64,000 bases of DNA from Chloroflexota bacterium (GTDB taxonomy: Bacteria > Chloroflexota > Dehalococcoidia > Lucifugimonadales > Lucifugimonadaceae), in NCBI GenBank assembly GCA_002730555.1, contig PCAM01000016.1:1-64000 (forward strand), given 5' to 3'. Under the pieces are notes generated by a model. It was not told where the DNA came from. It saw only the letters and a list, made by a program, of their open reading frames with translations, and did no database searches. Positions 16,412 to 24,898 of the stretch are shown one piece after another. Position numbers and translations under genes: made by a program. How positions within the stretch are numbered: the stretch's first letter is position 1; every line of letters begins with the position of its first letter.

Positions 16412-17329
16412 ATGCCCCCGGAACTCCCACGAATCCAGATTATTGACGATCGATTCAATCAGATCGTTGACGCCGACGCCTCCATAGAACTTGTGGCCGG
16501 CGGCATGGGTTTCACCGAGGGCTGCACATGGATTCACGATGGTGCCTACCTGATCTGGAGTGACATCCCAAACGACCGCATCATGCGCTGGTCGGAGTCC
16601 GGTGGGGTGAGCGTATTTCGGCAGCCGAGCAGGAATGCCAACGGCAACGCTGTAGACGCGCAGAGCAACCTCCTGACGTGCGAGACGAGCGGCCGGCGCG
16701 TCTCGATCGCACGGCCGAGTGAGCCCGAGACGACGCTTGTGGACAGTTACGGCGGGGCGCCGTTCACCTCCCCAAACGACGTGATCGTGAAGTCGGACAA
16801 CACCGTCTGGTTCTCCGATCCCGATTACGGTGCGCTCATGGAGGACCAGGGACACGGACAGCCACCACAACAGGAACGCAACCGGGTGTACCGGCTGGAT
16901 CGCTCTACGGACGAATTGACAGCGGTTGTGGAGGATCTAGACAAGCCAAACGGGCTGGCGTTTTCGCCCGACGAATCGATCCTCTACGTCTCCGACTCCG
17001 GCGCAACCCACGGCGACGACCGGCCACACCACCTGGTGGCATTTGATGTCGTGGACGGCAAAACCCTGGCCAACAGCCGTGTCGTTTGCGAGGTATCGCC
17101 GCATGTGCCGGACGGGTTGCGCGTGGACACGGACGGAAACCTGTACGTGACATCCGGCGACGGTGTTCAGGTATTCACGCCGGTCGGTGAGATGCTGGGC
17201 AAGTTCCTCACGCCGGAGATCGCCGCAAACTGTTGCTTCGGCACCCCCGGCAGGCAGACCTTTTTCATATGTGCCACCAGCTCGGTCTGGATGGTGCGAT
17301 TAAAGTCCACGGGCGCATACCCGTTCTAG
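16412..17329 (+). CDS. SMP-30/gluconolactonase family protein, copy 1
   Basis: 305 residues from the second ATG (16412), which has GGAG at 6 nt; the first ATG at 16406 is too close to that site. Six-bladed propeller lactonase family: the metal-binding Glu sits in GFTEGCTW, followed by the family phrase WSDIPNDRIMRWSESGG, then SPNDVIVKSDNTVWFSDPDYG, KPNGLAFSPDESILYVSDSG and a distal Asp in PDGLRVDTDGNLYV. Hydrolyses sugar lactones such as gluconolactone. The next gene, 23 bp on, is a paralogue, so this is a tandem duplication or paired system. Confidence 0.9.
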   Translation: MPPELPRIQIIDDRFNQIVDADASIELVAGGMGFTEGCTWIHDGAYLIWSDIPNDRIMRWSESGGVSVFRQPSRNANGNAVDAQSNLLTCETSGRRVSIARPSEPETTLVDSYGGAPFTSPNDVIVKSDNTVWFSDPDYGALMEDQGHGQPPQQERNRVYRLDRSTDELTAVVEDLDKPNGLAFSPDESILYVSDSGATHGDDRPHHLVAFDVVDGKTLANSRVVCEVSPHVPDGLRVDTDGNLYVTSGDGVQVFTPVGEMLGKFLTPEIAANCCFGTPGRQTFFICATSSVWMVRLKSTGAYPF

Positions 17330-17352
17330 AGAAGCCATTAATCGCAGGAGAG

Positions 17353-18279
17353 ATGCACTTGGAACCGCAGTACGAGATCCTTTCCGACGCCTTCAGCCGG
17401 TTGATCGACCCGGACGCACGCCTCCGCAAACTCGGAGAGGGTTACCTGTGGGCCGAGGGCACAACCTGGGTGCCGGACGTCTCGGAAGAAGGTGGAGGTT
17501 ATCTGCTGTGGAGCGACATCCCGAACGATCGCATGCTGCGCTGGTCGGAGAGCGACGGAACGACCACCTTCCGGCAGCCCTGCGGCTACACTAACGGCCA
17601 CACCCTGGACCGCGAGGGGCGGCTGGTCTCGGCGGAGCACGGCGGGCGCAGGATCAGCCGCACCGAGCCCGACGGCACGGTGGTGAACCTGGTGGACAAC
17701 TACGAGGGCAAGACGCTCAACTCCCCTAACGACGTGGTCGTGAAGTCGGACGGGAGCATCTGGTTCACAGACCCGCCGTACGGAATCCTGAGCGACCGGC
17801 AGGGCCACAAAGCGGACTCGGAGCTTGGCGCCAACTACGTCTTCCGACTCTGGCCAGACACCGGGAAGATGGAGATCGTGATCGACGACTTCGACATGCC
17901 AAACGGCATCGCCTTTTCACCCGATGAGTCGATTATGTACCTGGCTGACACCGGGTACGAACTGGAGTCGCCCGAGGCGTCGATCCACGCTTTTGATGCC
18001 TCCCCGGATGGCACCCTGTCCAACCACAGGATCTACGCCAAGCCGGACTCCGGAAAGTCGGACGGCTTTCGCGTGGACACAGACGGCAACGTCTGGACCT
18101 CCGCCGGCGACGGCGTTCACGTCTTCAATCCCGCCGGGGAGCTGCTCGGAAAGATCCTGACTCCGGACCGGAACGCGAACCTGGATTTCGGCGGACCGAA
18201 CGGAACGACGCTGTTTATCGGGGTGAACGCGGAGGCATATTCGATCGAGGTGAATGCACGACGGGCGGCGCGGCCTTAA
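17353..18279 (+). CDS. SMP-30/gluconolactonase family protein, copy 2
   Basis: 308 residues from ATG 17353 (or TTG 17359, better spaced from AGGAG). Same landmarks as the upstream paralogue: LWSDIPNDRMLRWSESDG, LNSPNDVVVKSDGSIWFTDP, DMPNGIAFSPDESIMYLAD and SDGFRVDTDGNVW. The expected Glu lies in WAEGTTW. The two copies are clearly related but well diverged, suggesting different lactones. The C-terminus runs to TLFIGVNAEAYSIEV, complete for the family. Confidence 0.9.
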   Translation: MHLEPQYEILSDAFSRLIDPDARLRKLGEGYLWAEGTTWVPDVSEEGGGYLLWSDIPNDRMLRWSESDGTTTFRQPCGYTNGHTLDREGRLVSAEHGGRRISRTEPDGTVVNLVDNYEGKTLNSPNDVVVKSDGSIWFTDPPYGILSDRQGHKADSELGANYVFRLWPDTGKMEIVIDDFDMPNGIAFSPDESIMYLADTGYELESPEASIHAFDASPDGTLSNHRIYAKPDSGKSDGFRVDTDGNVWTSAGDGVHVFNPAGELLGKILTPDRNANLDFGGPNGTTLFIGVNAEAYSIEVNARRAARP

Positions 18280-18550
18280 AAGCGTGGTTGGGCGAACTTG
18301 CTTCTCCTTCACCCTTTTAATACATCTGACCTCTCCGGGCAGCTTGATCGCCCTGGGGCGAAGTCAGCGTCCTGAGGCTCTCGAAGGGCCGGGTACTGCA
18401 ACCACACTGAACGCAAGCAAGCAAACGGGCTAGTCTCAGGGGCGGATTGCGATCTACCCTGACCCCTCACCCCGGCCCTCTCCCGTTTGGGAGAGGGGGC
18501 AAACTTGATCACGCGGTTCCTGCCGATTAGCGTCGAACAACCAACTGTCA

Positions 18551-18569
18551 TCCTGAACTTGATTCAGGA
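18551..18569. repeat. TCCTGAA..TTCAGGA palindrome, copy B
   Basis: TCCTGAACTTGATTCAGGA, preceded by GTCA. Same family as 9312. Confidence 0.75.
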
Positions 18570-18665
18570 TCGGTTATTACGACCGTGACTTTGTCGAACA
18601 AACGAAATCGTTCGTACTTGTCAGACGAGGAGTCCGATATCTTGGTGGAACCCGTTAGAAGCGAA

Positions 18666-18684
18666 TCCTGAATCGAGTTCAGGA
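18666..18684. repeat. TCCTGAA..TTCAGGA palindrome, copy C
   Basis: TCCTGAATCGAGTTCAGGA, followed by TGA. Reverse-oriented relative of copy B. Confidence 0.75.
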
Positions 18685-18780
18685 TGATACGGGATGCGCA
18701 CACGGGGCAGTACCACGTCCATCATCGAACCCTCACACACTCCTCCAATACGAGATGCGGTCTCTTAACATCGAACGCGA

Positions 18781-20322
18781 ATGACTGATAAACGCGATCC
18801 ACATCCCCCGTACGTACTTGCCATCGATATCGGCAGTTCATCTGTGCGCGCCACGATCTATGACGCACGTGCCAATGTCGTACCCGGTTTCAGCGTCGCC
18901 ACGCCGCACGTCACTCCGACCACTTCCGATGGGGGCGCGACAGATGATCACCTGGTGCTCGCTGGCGTCGTGGAGCGGACGATCGACGGCCTGCTTGCAA
19001 ATGCGGAAGACGCGGTGGCGGACATCGTCGCCGTCGGGCTGGACACCTTTGTCGGCAACTTGATGGGGCTGGACGAAGGCGGGCAACCAACGACGCCCGT
19101 CTACACCTACGCAGACACACGTTCACTAAAGGAAGTCGCCCGGATGAAGCGGGACTTTGATGCGGTCGACGTACACCAGCGCACCGGCGTGACACTCCAC
19201 ACGGCATACGCGCCCGCACGGCTCCTCTGGGTTCGGCACACCAAGCCGGCAACCTGGGGCGCGACCACGCGATGGACCGATTTCGCATCGTTCCTGTACG
19301 GGCGCTGGTTTGGGCGTGAAGCGGCATGCAGCAGTTCTGTGGCTTCGTGGAGCGGGCTTTACAACCGGCACACGGAGGACTGGGACAGCGAACTGCTCAA
19401 CTACACAGGCATCTCGGCGGATCAACTGCCCCGACTCGCCGACTACGGCGATGCGATGTCCGGTCTTACTCCTGAATACGCCGCGAAATGGCCGGCGCTT
19501 GCCGACATCCCTTTCTGTCTGGCAGTCGGCGACGGCGCGGCGGCGAACGTCGGTGAGGGGTGTTCGGCGCCCGGAGCGACTGCGCTGACCGTCGGCACTA
19601 CGGGCGCGGTGCGGGCCGGGGTCGCAATCCCGCTGAAAAACGTCCCGCGCGGGTTGAGCGTTTACAACCTGTCGCGAAAGCGAATCCTGCTCGGCGGCGC
19701 AGTCACCGACGCCGGGGGGTTGTTCTCATGGATGCTGGACACCTTGAACGTGCCGGACGCCGCGGCGCTCGAATCCGAGCTAAGCGCGCTGCAACCCGAC
19801 GGCCACGGCATGACGGTGCTGCCATTTCTGCGAGGAGAGCGCAGTCCGGGCTGGCTCGACGACGCCACCGGCGCGGTGATCGGGTTGAGGGCCAGCACAT
19901 CGCCGGTCGAGATCGTTCGGGCCGGGCTGGAGTCGGTCGCTTACAGATTCGCCCTGATCGCAGACCGGCTGTCGGGAGTGGTCAGCCCCGGTCCGGAGAT
20001 CGTGGTGGGCGGCGGCGCTGCGCAGAGTTCGCCCACGTGGCTGCAGATGTTTGCGGACGTCCTGGGCCGGACCGTCGTCGAATCCGGCGAACCCGAGACT
20101 ACCAGCCGCGGGGGCGCGATCCTTGCGCTTGAGAGCGCAGGTGTGATCGGATCCCTGGACGATCTTCCGGCGCAACGGGGGCGGCGATACACTCCCGACC
20201 CCGCATCAACAGACGCGTATCGATCCGGGCTGGAGCGGCACCACGCGCTTTATCACTCGCTGCTCGATCCGCCGGATGCCGACGGTTCGTACACCAGCGA
20301 GTGCGACCACAAACCTGTTTGA
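18781..20322 (+). CDS. FGGY-family carbohydrate kinase (gluconokinase/xylulokinase-like)
   Basis: 513-residue sugar kinase. ATPase-fold first strand VLAIDIGSSSVRATIYD (12-28) is the phosphate-1 loop; ALTVGTTGAVRAG near 276-288 is the second phosphate loop region; the adenosine motif is IVVGGGAAQSSPTWLQM (about 403-419). Length is normal. Phosphorylates a sugar, sugar alcohol or acid; two lactonases just upstream yield aldonic acids, so gluconate or a similar acid is a reasonable substrate (inference). Leads a same-strand cluster with RpiB, Pgi and an aldolase. Confidence 0.88.
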   Translation: MTDKRDPHPPYVLAIDIGSSSVRATIYDARANVVPGFSVATPHVTPTTSDGGATDDHLVLAGVVERTIDGLLANAEDAVADIVAVGLDTFVGNLMGLDEGGQPTTPVYTYADTRSLKEVARMKRDFDAVDVHQRTGVTLHTAYAPARLLWVRHTKPATWGATTRWTDFASFLYGRWFGREAACSSSVASWSGLYNRHTEDWDSELLNYTGISADQLPRLADYGDAMSGLTPEYAAKWPALADIPFCLAVGDGAAANVGEGCSAPGATALTVGTTGAVRAGVAIPLKNVPRGLSVYNLSRKRILLGGAVTDAGGLFSWMLDTLNVPDAAALESELSALQPDGHGMTVLPFLRGERSPGWLDDATGAVIGLRASTSPVEIVRAGLESVAYRFALIADRLSGVVSPGPEIVVGGGAAQSSPTWLQMFADVLGRTVVESGEPETTSRGGAILALESAGVIGSLDDLPAQRGRRYTPDPASTDAYRSGLERHHALYHSLLDPPDADGSYTSECDHKPV

Positions 20323-20529
20323 AGCAGAGGGAACTCCCGGGTATCGTTACCCCAGGCCAGCTACAGGTCTCACTCGCAGGGGCGTAGGCACTCGCCAAGT
20401 GCGCTCCAAGCGCCGAGAATGTCCATTCCACCCCGTTGCCACTCCAGAAGCGGCTTCACTGGTTACCTCAACCTCCCATAATTCAGGGCCCAACAATCAC
20501 CCCGGACATCGACCCGATACGGAGCACAC

Positions 20530-20988
20530 ATGAAGATCGCCATCAGCGGCGACCACGCCGGGCTTGAGCTCAAGAACTACATCAGGGACTACGTAAACGG
20601 TCTTGGCCATGAGGCCGTGGATCACGGTGCGTTTGAGTACGACGCCGATGATGATTTCCCCGATCTCGCCGCCCCGGTCGCACGTGCCGTCGCTAACAAG
20701 GAGGTTGACCGCGGCATAATCGTTTGTGGAAGCGGCGTCGGAGCGTCCGTGGCCGCCAACAAGATCCCGGGCGTGCGTGCGGCGATGTGCCACGACACGT
20801 ACTCGGCGGCGCAGGGCGTCCAGCACGATGACATGAACGTACTTTGTGTAGGGGCCAGGATCATAGGTGTGGCGCTGGCCGAGGCGCTGGTCGATGCATT
20901 TCTCGGGGCGGAGATGGACAAGCACCCGCGGTTCCAGCGCCGCCTGGACAAGGTGATCAAACTGGAACAGGAAGTCCGGAAGAGTTAA
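20530..20988 (+). CDS. rpiB: Ribose 5-phosphate isomerase B
   Basis: 152 residues; interconverts ribose and ribulose 5-phosphate. Start MKIAISGDHAGLELK with Asp8-His9, catalytic Cys66 in IIVCGSGVGASVAANK, and VRAAMCHDTYSA then HDDMNVLCVGAR are all RpiB/LacAB signatures. GGAG precedes the ATG. The transaldolase stub begins 22 bp after its stop, suggesting one transcript through pgi and consistent with a non-oxidative pentose phosphate operon. Confidence 0.95.
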   Translation: MKIAISGDHAGLELKNYIRDYVNGLGHEAVDHGAFEYDADDDFPDLAAPVARAVANKEVDRGIIVCGSGVGASVAANKIPGVRAAMCHDTYSAAQGVQHDDMNVLCVGARIIGVALAEALVDAFLGAEMDKHPRFQRRLDKVIKLEQEVRKS

Positions 20989-21010
20989 CGGAACGGGCCA
21001 GGAGGCCAAT

Positions 21011-21142
21011 ATGCCAGAAAAGTCCGGCAACACTATTCAGCAGGCCCACGCGATCGGACAGTCGATCTGGTTCGACTACATCAACCGGGACCTGATCGAT
21101 TCCAAGTGCCGTGAACTCTCCGGCGCGCCCGCCTCCGACTGA
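21011..21142 (+). pseudogene. Transaldolase N-terminal stub (43 residues) upstream of pgi
   Basis: An ATG with a GGAGG site (21001-21005) opens a 43-residue peptide whose middle, HAIGQSIWFDYINRDLIDS, matches the start of transaldolases of the type often fused to Pgi (pattern LGQSIWLDYIRRDLI). After about residue 31 the resemblance stops and the frame ends at TGA 21142, one base before the ATG of pgi. The barrel and catalytic Lys are absent. Likely the remnant of a tal or tal-pgi gene after internal deletion. With its good ribosome site and stop-start contact, it may now act as a leader that feeds ribosomes to pgi. Confidence 0.7.
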
Positions 21143-21143
21143 T

Positions 21144-22805
21144 ATGGCCGACTGGCGTGACCAAGTCCGTGGCGAGTTAGACGCGCTCACACGCCGGCAG
21201 ACTGCCAGGGCGTTATGGCGGCGGCACCCATCTGCATGGGTGGACCCATCCCCGGGCGGTACCCCTGCGGGCGATGCAACGGGCTGGCTCGATCTGCCGC
21301 AGCACATGGCCGAATTCGCTGTGGAGCTGCCGGGATTCGCAGACAAGGTCCGTGCGGACGGATACACCGATGTGGTGCTGCTCGGGATGGGGGGGAGCAG
21401 CCTGGGACCGCTGGTGCTGGGGCGGGTGTTTGGGACGGCGCCCGGTTACCTGACACTGCACGTCCTGGACTCCACCGTGCCGGGCCAGATCGCGGCGGTA
21501 CGCGATCGCGTGGACCTCCGGTGTACGTTGTTCATGGTATCCAGCAAGTCCGGCACGACCATCGAGTCGTTGACGTTGCTCGATTATTTCCGCGGGCTGT
21601 TGGGGTCGACCGGTGTTGAGACTCCCGACGCTCAATTCGTGGCTGTGACCGACCCGGGGACGCCCCTAGAGACACTGGCGCACGAGCGCGGTTTCAGACG
21701 TGTGTTCAACGCGCCGGTCGACGTAGGCGGCCGTTTCTCCGTGCTGTCACGCTTCGGTCTGCTACCCGCGGCGTTGATCGGCGTGGACTTGAAGAAACTG
21801 CTGCCGCCGGTGGTACACATGGCGACGGCGTGCCGGGCAGACGCCGACCCGCTCTCCAATCCGGGAGCTCTGGTAGGTGCAACCCTCGGCGGGCCAGCCA
21901 AGGCGGGCCGTGACAAGATCACGATCATGACCTCGCCGAGGTTGGAGTCCTTCAGCCTGTGGGTCGAGCAACTCATCGCCGAATCGACCGGCAAGAACGG
22001 GCGTGGCTTGATCCCTGTGGTGGGTGAATCGCTCTTCGACGCCTCGGAATATGGGAACGACCGTAACTTCGTGTACGTGCGCCTATCCGGGGACGACAAC
22101 GCCCATCTGGACGCCCATGCAGACGCGCTTCAAGCCGCGGGGCATCCCGTGACGCGCCTCCAGATGAACGACACGCACGAACTTGGCGCTGAGTTTTTCC
22201 GCTGGGAGTTCGCGGTGGCCGTGGCGGCTACATCTATCGCCGTCTATCCCTTCGACCAGCCCGATGTAGAGAGCGGCAAGGAGTTCACGCGGAACCTGCT
22301 CTCATCACCAGACGGCGCGCGGGGGACGCCATCGGTCGCCCATGACTCTGGCGATGTGGTTGAGCTGATATCGAAAGCACAACCCGGCGATTACGTTGCC
22401 ATCATCGGCTATCTCCCCGAGTCTCCTGAAGTGGAAAACGCCGTTTCTGAACTGCGTGCAGCAATCACCCGCAAAATGAACATCGCGACGACATTCGGCT
22501 ACGGGCCTCGGTATCTCCACTCGACCGGCCAACTACATAAGGGCGGCCCCGACGGAGTGATCGTCCTTGCGCTCGGGGCGGGAAACGAGGAAGCTCTGGC
22601 CGCGCCCGGAGCGGAGATTCCGGGGACTTCGGCAACCGGGTCGGGAGCAAATTACGGATTTGAGTCGTTGTTCGAGGCCCAAATGTTGGGTGATCTCAAG
22701 GCACTGCATTCGAAAGGACGGCGAAACACCCTGACGGTGCTAAAAACGCCATACGAAAATGCGATACGCGATCTGGCGTCCTCACTCAACGCCGCCCCGT
22801 GGTAG
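21144..22805 (+). CDS. pgi: Glucose-6-phosphate isomerase (Pgi domain of tal-pgi type)
   Basis: 553 residues from ATG 21144 (GTG 21111 in frame would add 11). Converts glucose 6-phosphate to fructose 6-phosphate. Sugar isomerase domains show LLGMGGSSLGPLVLGRVFG, SSKSGTTIESLTLLDYF, and a C-terminal GYGPRYLHSTGQLHKGGPDG, the arrangement found in the Pgi half of transaldolase/Pgi bifunctional proteins. ELGAEFFRWEFAVAVA and FDQPDVESGKEFTR are also visible. There is no ribosome site before either start, so expression probably depends on coupling to the preceding stub. Confidence 0.92.
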   Translation: MADWRDQVRGELDALTRRQTARALWRRHPSAWVDPSPGGTPAGDATGWLDLPQHMAEFAVELPGFADKVRADGYTDVVLLGMGGSSLGPLVLGRVFGTAPGYLTLHVLDSTVPGQIAAVRDRVDLRCTLFMVSSKSGTTIESLTLLDYFRGLLGSTGVETPDAQFVAVTDPGTPLETLAHERGFRRVFNAPVDVGGRFSVLSRFGLLPAALIGVDLKKLLPPVVHMATACRADADPLSNPGALVGATLGGPAKAGRDKITIMTSPRLESFSLWVEQLIAESTGKNGRGLIPVVGESLFDASEYGNDRNFVYVRLSGDDNAHLDAHADALQAAGHPVTRLQMNDTHELGAEFFRWEFAVAVAATSIAVYPFDQPDVESGKEFTRNLLSSPDGARGTPSVAHDSGDVVELISKAQPGDYVAIIGYLPESPEVENAVSELRAAITRKMNIATTFGYGPRYLHSTGQLHKGGPDGVIVLALGAGNEEALAAPGAEIPGTSATGSGANYGFESLFEAQMLGDLKALHSKGRRNTLTVLKTPYENAIRDLASSLNAAPW

Positions 22806-23019
22806 TTGGTCTGGACCCCAGCGCTGGGCGCAACAAGCAGTACGCTAAACCCGTGCTAAAATCGCCGCCGCCCGGGGGCCGCCGGTAGTAAGCTGGATCT
22901 ATCGAGAGATTCAGACGGAACGTCGGTCGGGCATAATTCCAGACGCCGGAATCCGACGAGACCGCCGGTTCCACGACGTATCTGGAACGAGATCAGCGGT
23001 CTGAGAGGGACCCTCGAGC

Positions 23020-23967
23020 ATGCCAACAGACAGCTCAGAAACACCCAGGATGGTTCTCGCGGTAGACCACCGCTTCGACCTGTTCACGAAGTTACTGTCT
23101 GCCAGCCCGGTACATCCGGCGGCGGCTGAACGTGAACGCGCCGCTGATTTGAAGCAGGTCGTCTTTGAAGGCCTCCTGAAGGCCATCGAGAACGGTGTTC
23201 CCAAATCGCAGGCAGCCATCTGGACGGACTCCGATCTTGGCGAGGCGATCCTGCTGCGCGGCCGCAGCATGAACCTGAACACCATGATGTCTGTGGAACG
23301 CGCACGTGTTGCCGAGTTCAGGTTTGAAAACGCGCTCGGTTTCTCCGAGCGCCTAGCGAATCTCGATGTCACGTACGCCGCGGCGCGCGTGCCATACAAC
23401 CCGGGCGAAGAGATGCAGGTTAACGAGGCGCAACAACGGAAGCTACGCCGGTTGAGCGAAATCTCACGGTCGAGCGGACCCGGACTACTACTTGAACTGT
23501 TCATGCGCCCGACACAGGCGCAGATCGATCAATCTGGCAGCATTGAGGCGTGGAACGCCGGTGTTCGGCCCGGGCTGATTGTGCAGGCGATTCGGGAGTT
23601 GCAGGATGCCGGCGTGGAGCCGGACCTGTGGGCGCTGCGCGGCATCGACAACACGGCTGCGATGGCCACGGCCACCGCGCAGGCACAGGTCGACGACCGC
23701 AAGACCGGCGTGTTGTTCACGCTGGGCGATGATTTCGCTCTGGAATCGAAGCAAAGCTCGGACCTGGCCGAGGACCTGATCAACCTGGCCGCCCGGACGC
23801 CGGGATGCCGGGGGCTGGTTATCGGCCCTGCGGTCTACGCCGAAGAGCTTCGGTTGTACAACGACGGTGAGATCGAACGGGATGATGCGGGCGCCCGCAT
23901 CGCGGAACACTACAACGCCGCGTTCACGAGCTACACCACGGCGCTCCGGACCTCCGACGTAGCCTGA
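23020..23967 (+). CDS. DUF2090-like class I aldolase-type protein
   Basis: 315 residues. The opening RMVLAVDHRFDLFTKLL and the late GCRGLVIGPAVYAEEL resemble the DUF2090 barrel seen as the C-terminal half of IolC and in related aldolases of 2-deoxy-5-keto-gluconate phosphate type. Barrel strands with DVTYAAARVPYNPGEE and PGLLLELFMRPT are visible. It follows pgi on the same strand after 214 bp, so a sugar-phosphate cleavage role is plausible. Whether it compensates for the lost transaldolase is speculation. GAGGGA precedes the ATG. Confidence 0.6.
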   Translation: MPTDSSETPRMVLAVDHRFDLFTKLLSASPVHPAAAERERAADLKQVVFEGLLKAIENGVPKSQAAIWTDSDLGEAILLRGRSMNLNTMMSVERARVAEFRFENALGFSERLANLDVTYAAARVPYNPGEEMQVNEAQQRKLRRLSEISRSSGPGLLLELFMRPTQAQIDQSGSIEAWNAGVRPGLIVQAIRELQDAGVEPDLWALRGIDNTAAMATATAQAQVDDRKTGVLFTLGDDFALESKQSSDLAEDLINLAARTPGCRGLVIGPAVYAEELRLYNDGEIERDDAGARIAEHYNAAFTSYTTALRTSDVA

Positions 23968-24046
23968 GCTCCCGTCGCCTGAAATTCGGGGCCGCCACGA
24001 GCCAGTTCACGCGCCCGGTGGGCATTCCAGACGATCGGCCAGCCGC

Positions 24047-24769
24047 GTGATTCGCGCGTTTATCTTTGATCTAGATGGAACGTTGGTCGAGACCGAATTG
24101 TTGAAGGCGAAGGCGTACGCCGCCGTATCGGGCGACCTGCTGGGTATGGATGGCCCGGATGAGCGCGCCATCGATGTCTACCGCGGCATAGTCGGCGCCA
24201 CTGACGAGACGGCCGCCCGTGCGATGGTCGATGGACTCGGGTTAACCGACGCGCTCGGGGACGCGACGGAAGAGCCCTGGCTTGCATTGAGCTGGCTCCA
24301 GATGGAGCGTTATCGGTCGGAGTTCGCCACCGGAGATGGCCTGCGGTCGGTCGCCTACCCGCACGCGCTGGATCTCCTGCGAATACAGGCGGCTTCAGGA
24401 ACGTCCGTGGCGGTCGCAACCTCTTCTCACACGGACGCCGCGGCCCGCGTGACGGAGGAGCTTGGCATAAGGGCGCTGCTGGATGCGCTGGTCGGGCGTG
24501 ACCAGGTGACAAACGGCAAACCGTACCCGGAAATATACCTGAAAACGGCCGACATTCTGGGGGTCACGCCGGATGAGGTGGTGGTGGTTGAAGACTCCGC
24601 AACGGGGCTCGAAGCGGCGGTGCGCGCCGGTATGCGCTGCATAGCGATCGCCAGCGTCTTCAGCAGCGAGGGGCTGCGAGCGCAGACACTTCTTCGCCAG
24701 GATTGGTGCGTTTATGACCCCGAGACCTTGAAAGCTGTCGTGGAACGTCACCTTTCGGAGGCCCGGTAA
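24047..24769 (+). CDS. HAD-superfamily phosphatase (beta-phosphoglucomutase/CbbY-like)
   Basis: 240 residues from GTG 24047. HAD motif I FIFDLDGTLVE (Asp8 nucleophile, Asp10), motif II VAVATSSHTDAA, motif III Lys in NGKPYPEIYL, motif IV VVVVEDSATGLEAAVRAG. Cap domain is C1 type, inserted after motif I. Dephosphorylates or isomerises a small sugar phosphate. Last gene of the sugar-phosphate cluster, 79 bp after the aldolase. Confidence 0.88.
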   Translation: MIRAFIFDLDGTLVETELLKAKAYAAVSGDLLGMDGPDERAIDVYRGIVGATDETAARAMVDGLGLTDALGDATEEPWLALSWLQMERYRSEFATGDGLRSVAYPHALDLLRIQAASGTSVAVATSSHTDAAARVTEELGIRALLDALVGRDQVTNGKPYPEIYLKTADILGVTPDEVVVVEDSATGLEAAVRAGMRCIAIASVFSSEGLRAQTLLRQDWCVYDPETLKAVVERHLSEAR

Positions 24770-24898
24770 CCCATCCCAGATGCCGCTGGAATCCGAGGCC
24801 TGCTGCGTTAGACTGCGCTCGTCCGGCCACATGGGGCCTCGCACTCCGCAATCATCTGCGCCAACACTCCAGCCTCGATACATCGCAAAGGAACCCCG

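Larger units (their letters stand above)
18280..18780. other. Repeat-rich intergenic region
   Basis: No gene. Contains a CTGAGGCTCTCGAAGGGC motif (18372 on; related motifs near 2130 and 9250), a CCTCACCCCGGCCCTCTCCC hairpin (18466-18500), and two TCCTGAA..TTCAGGA palindromes about 115 bp apart in opposite style. Confidence 0.6.
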
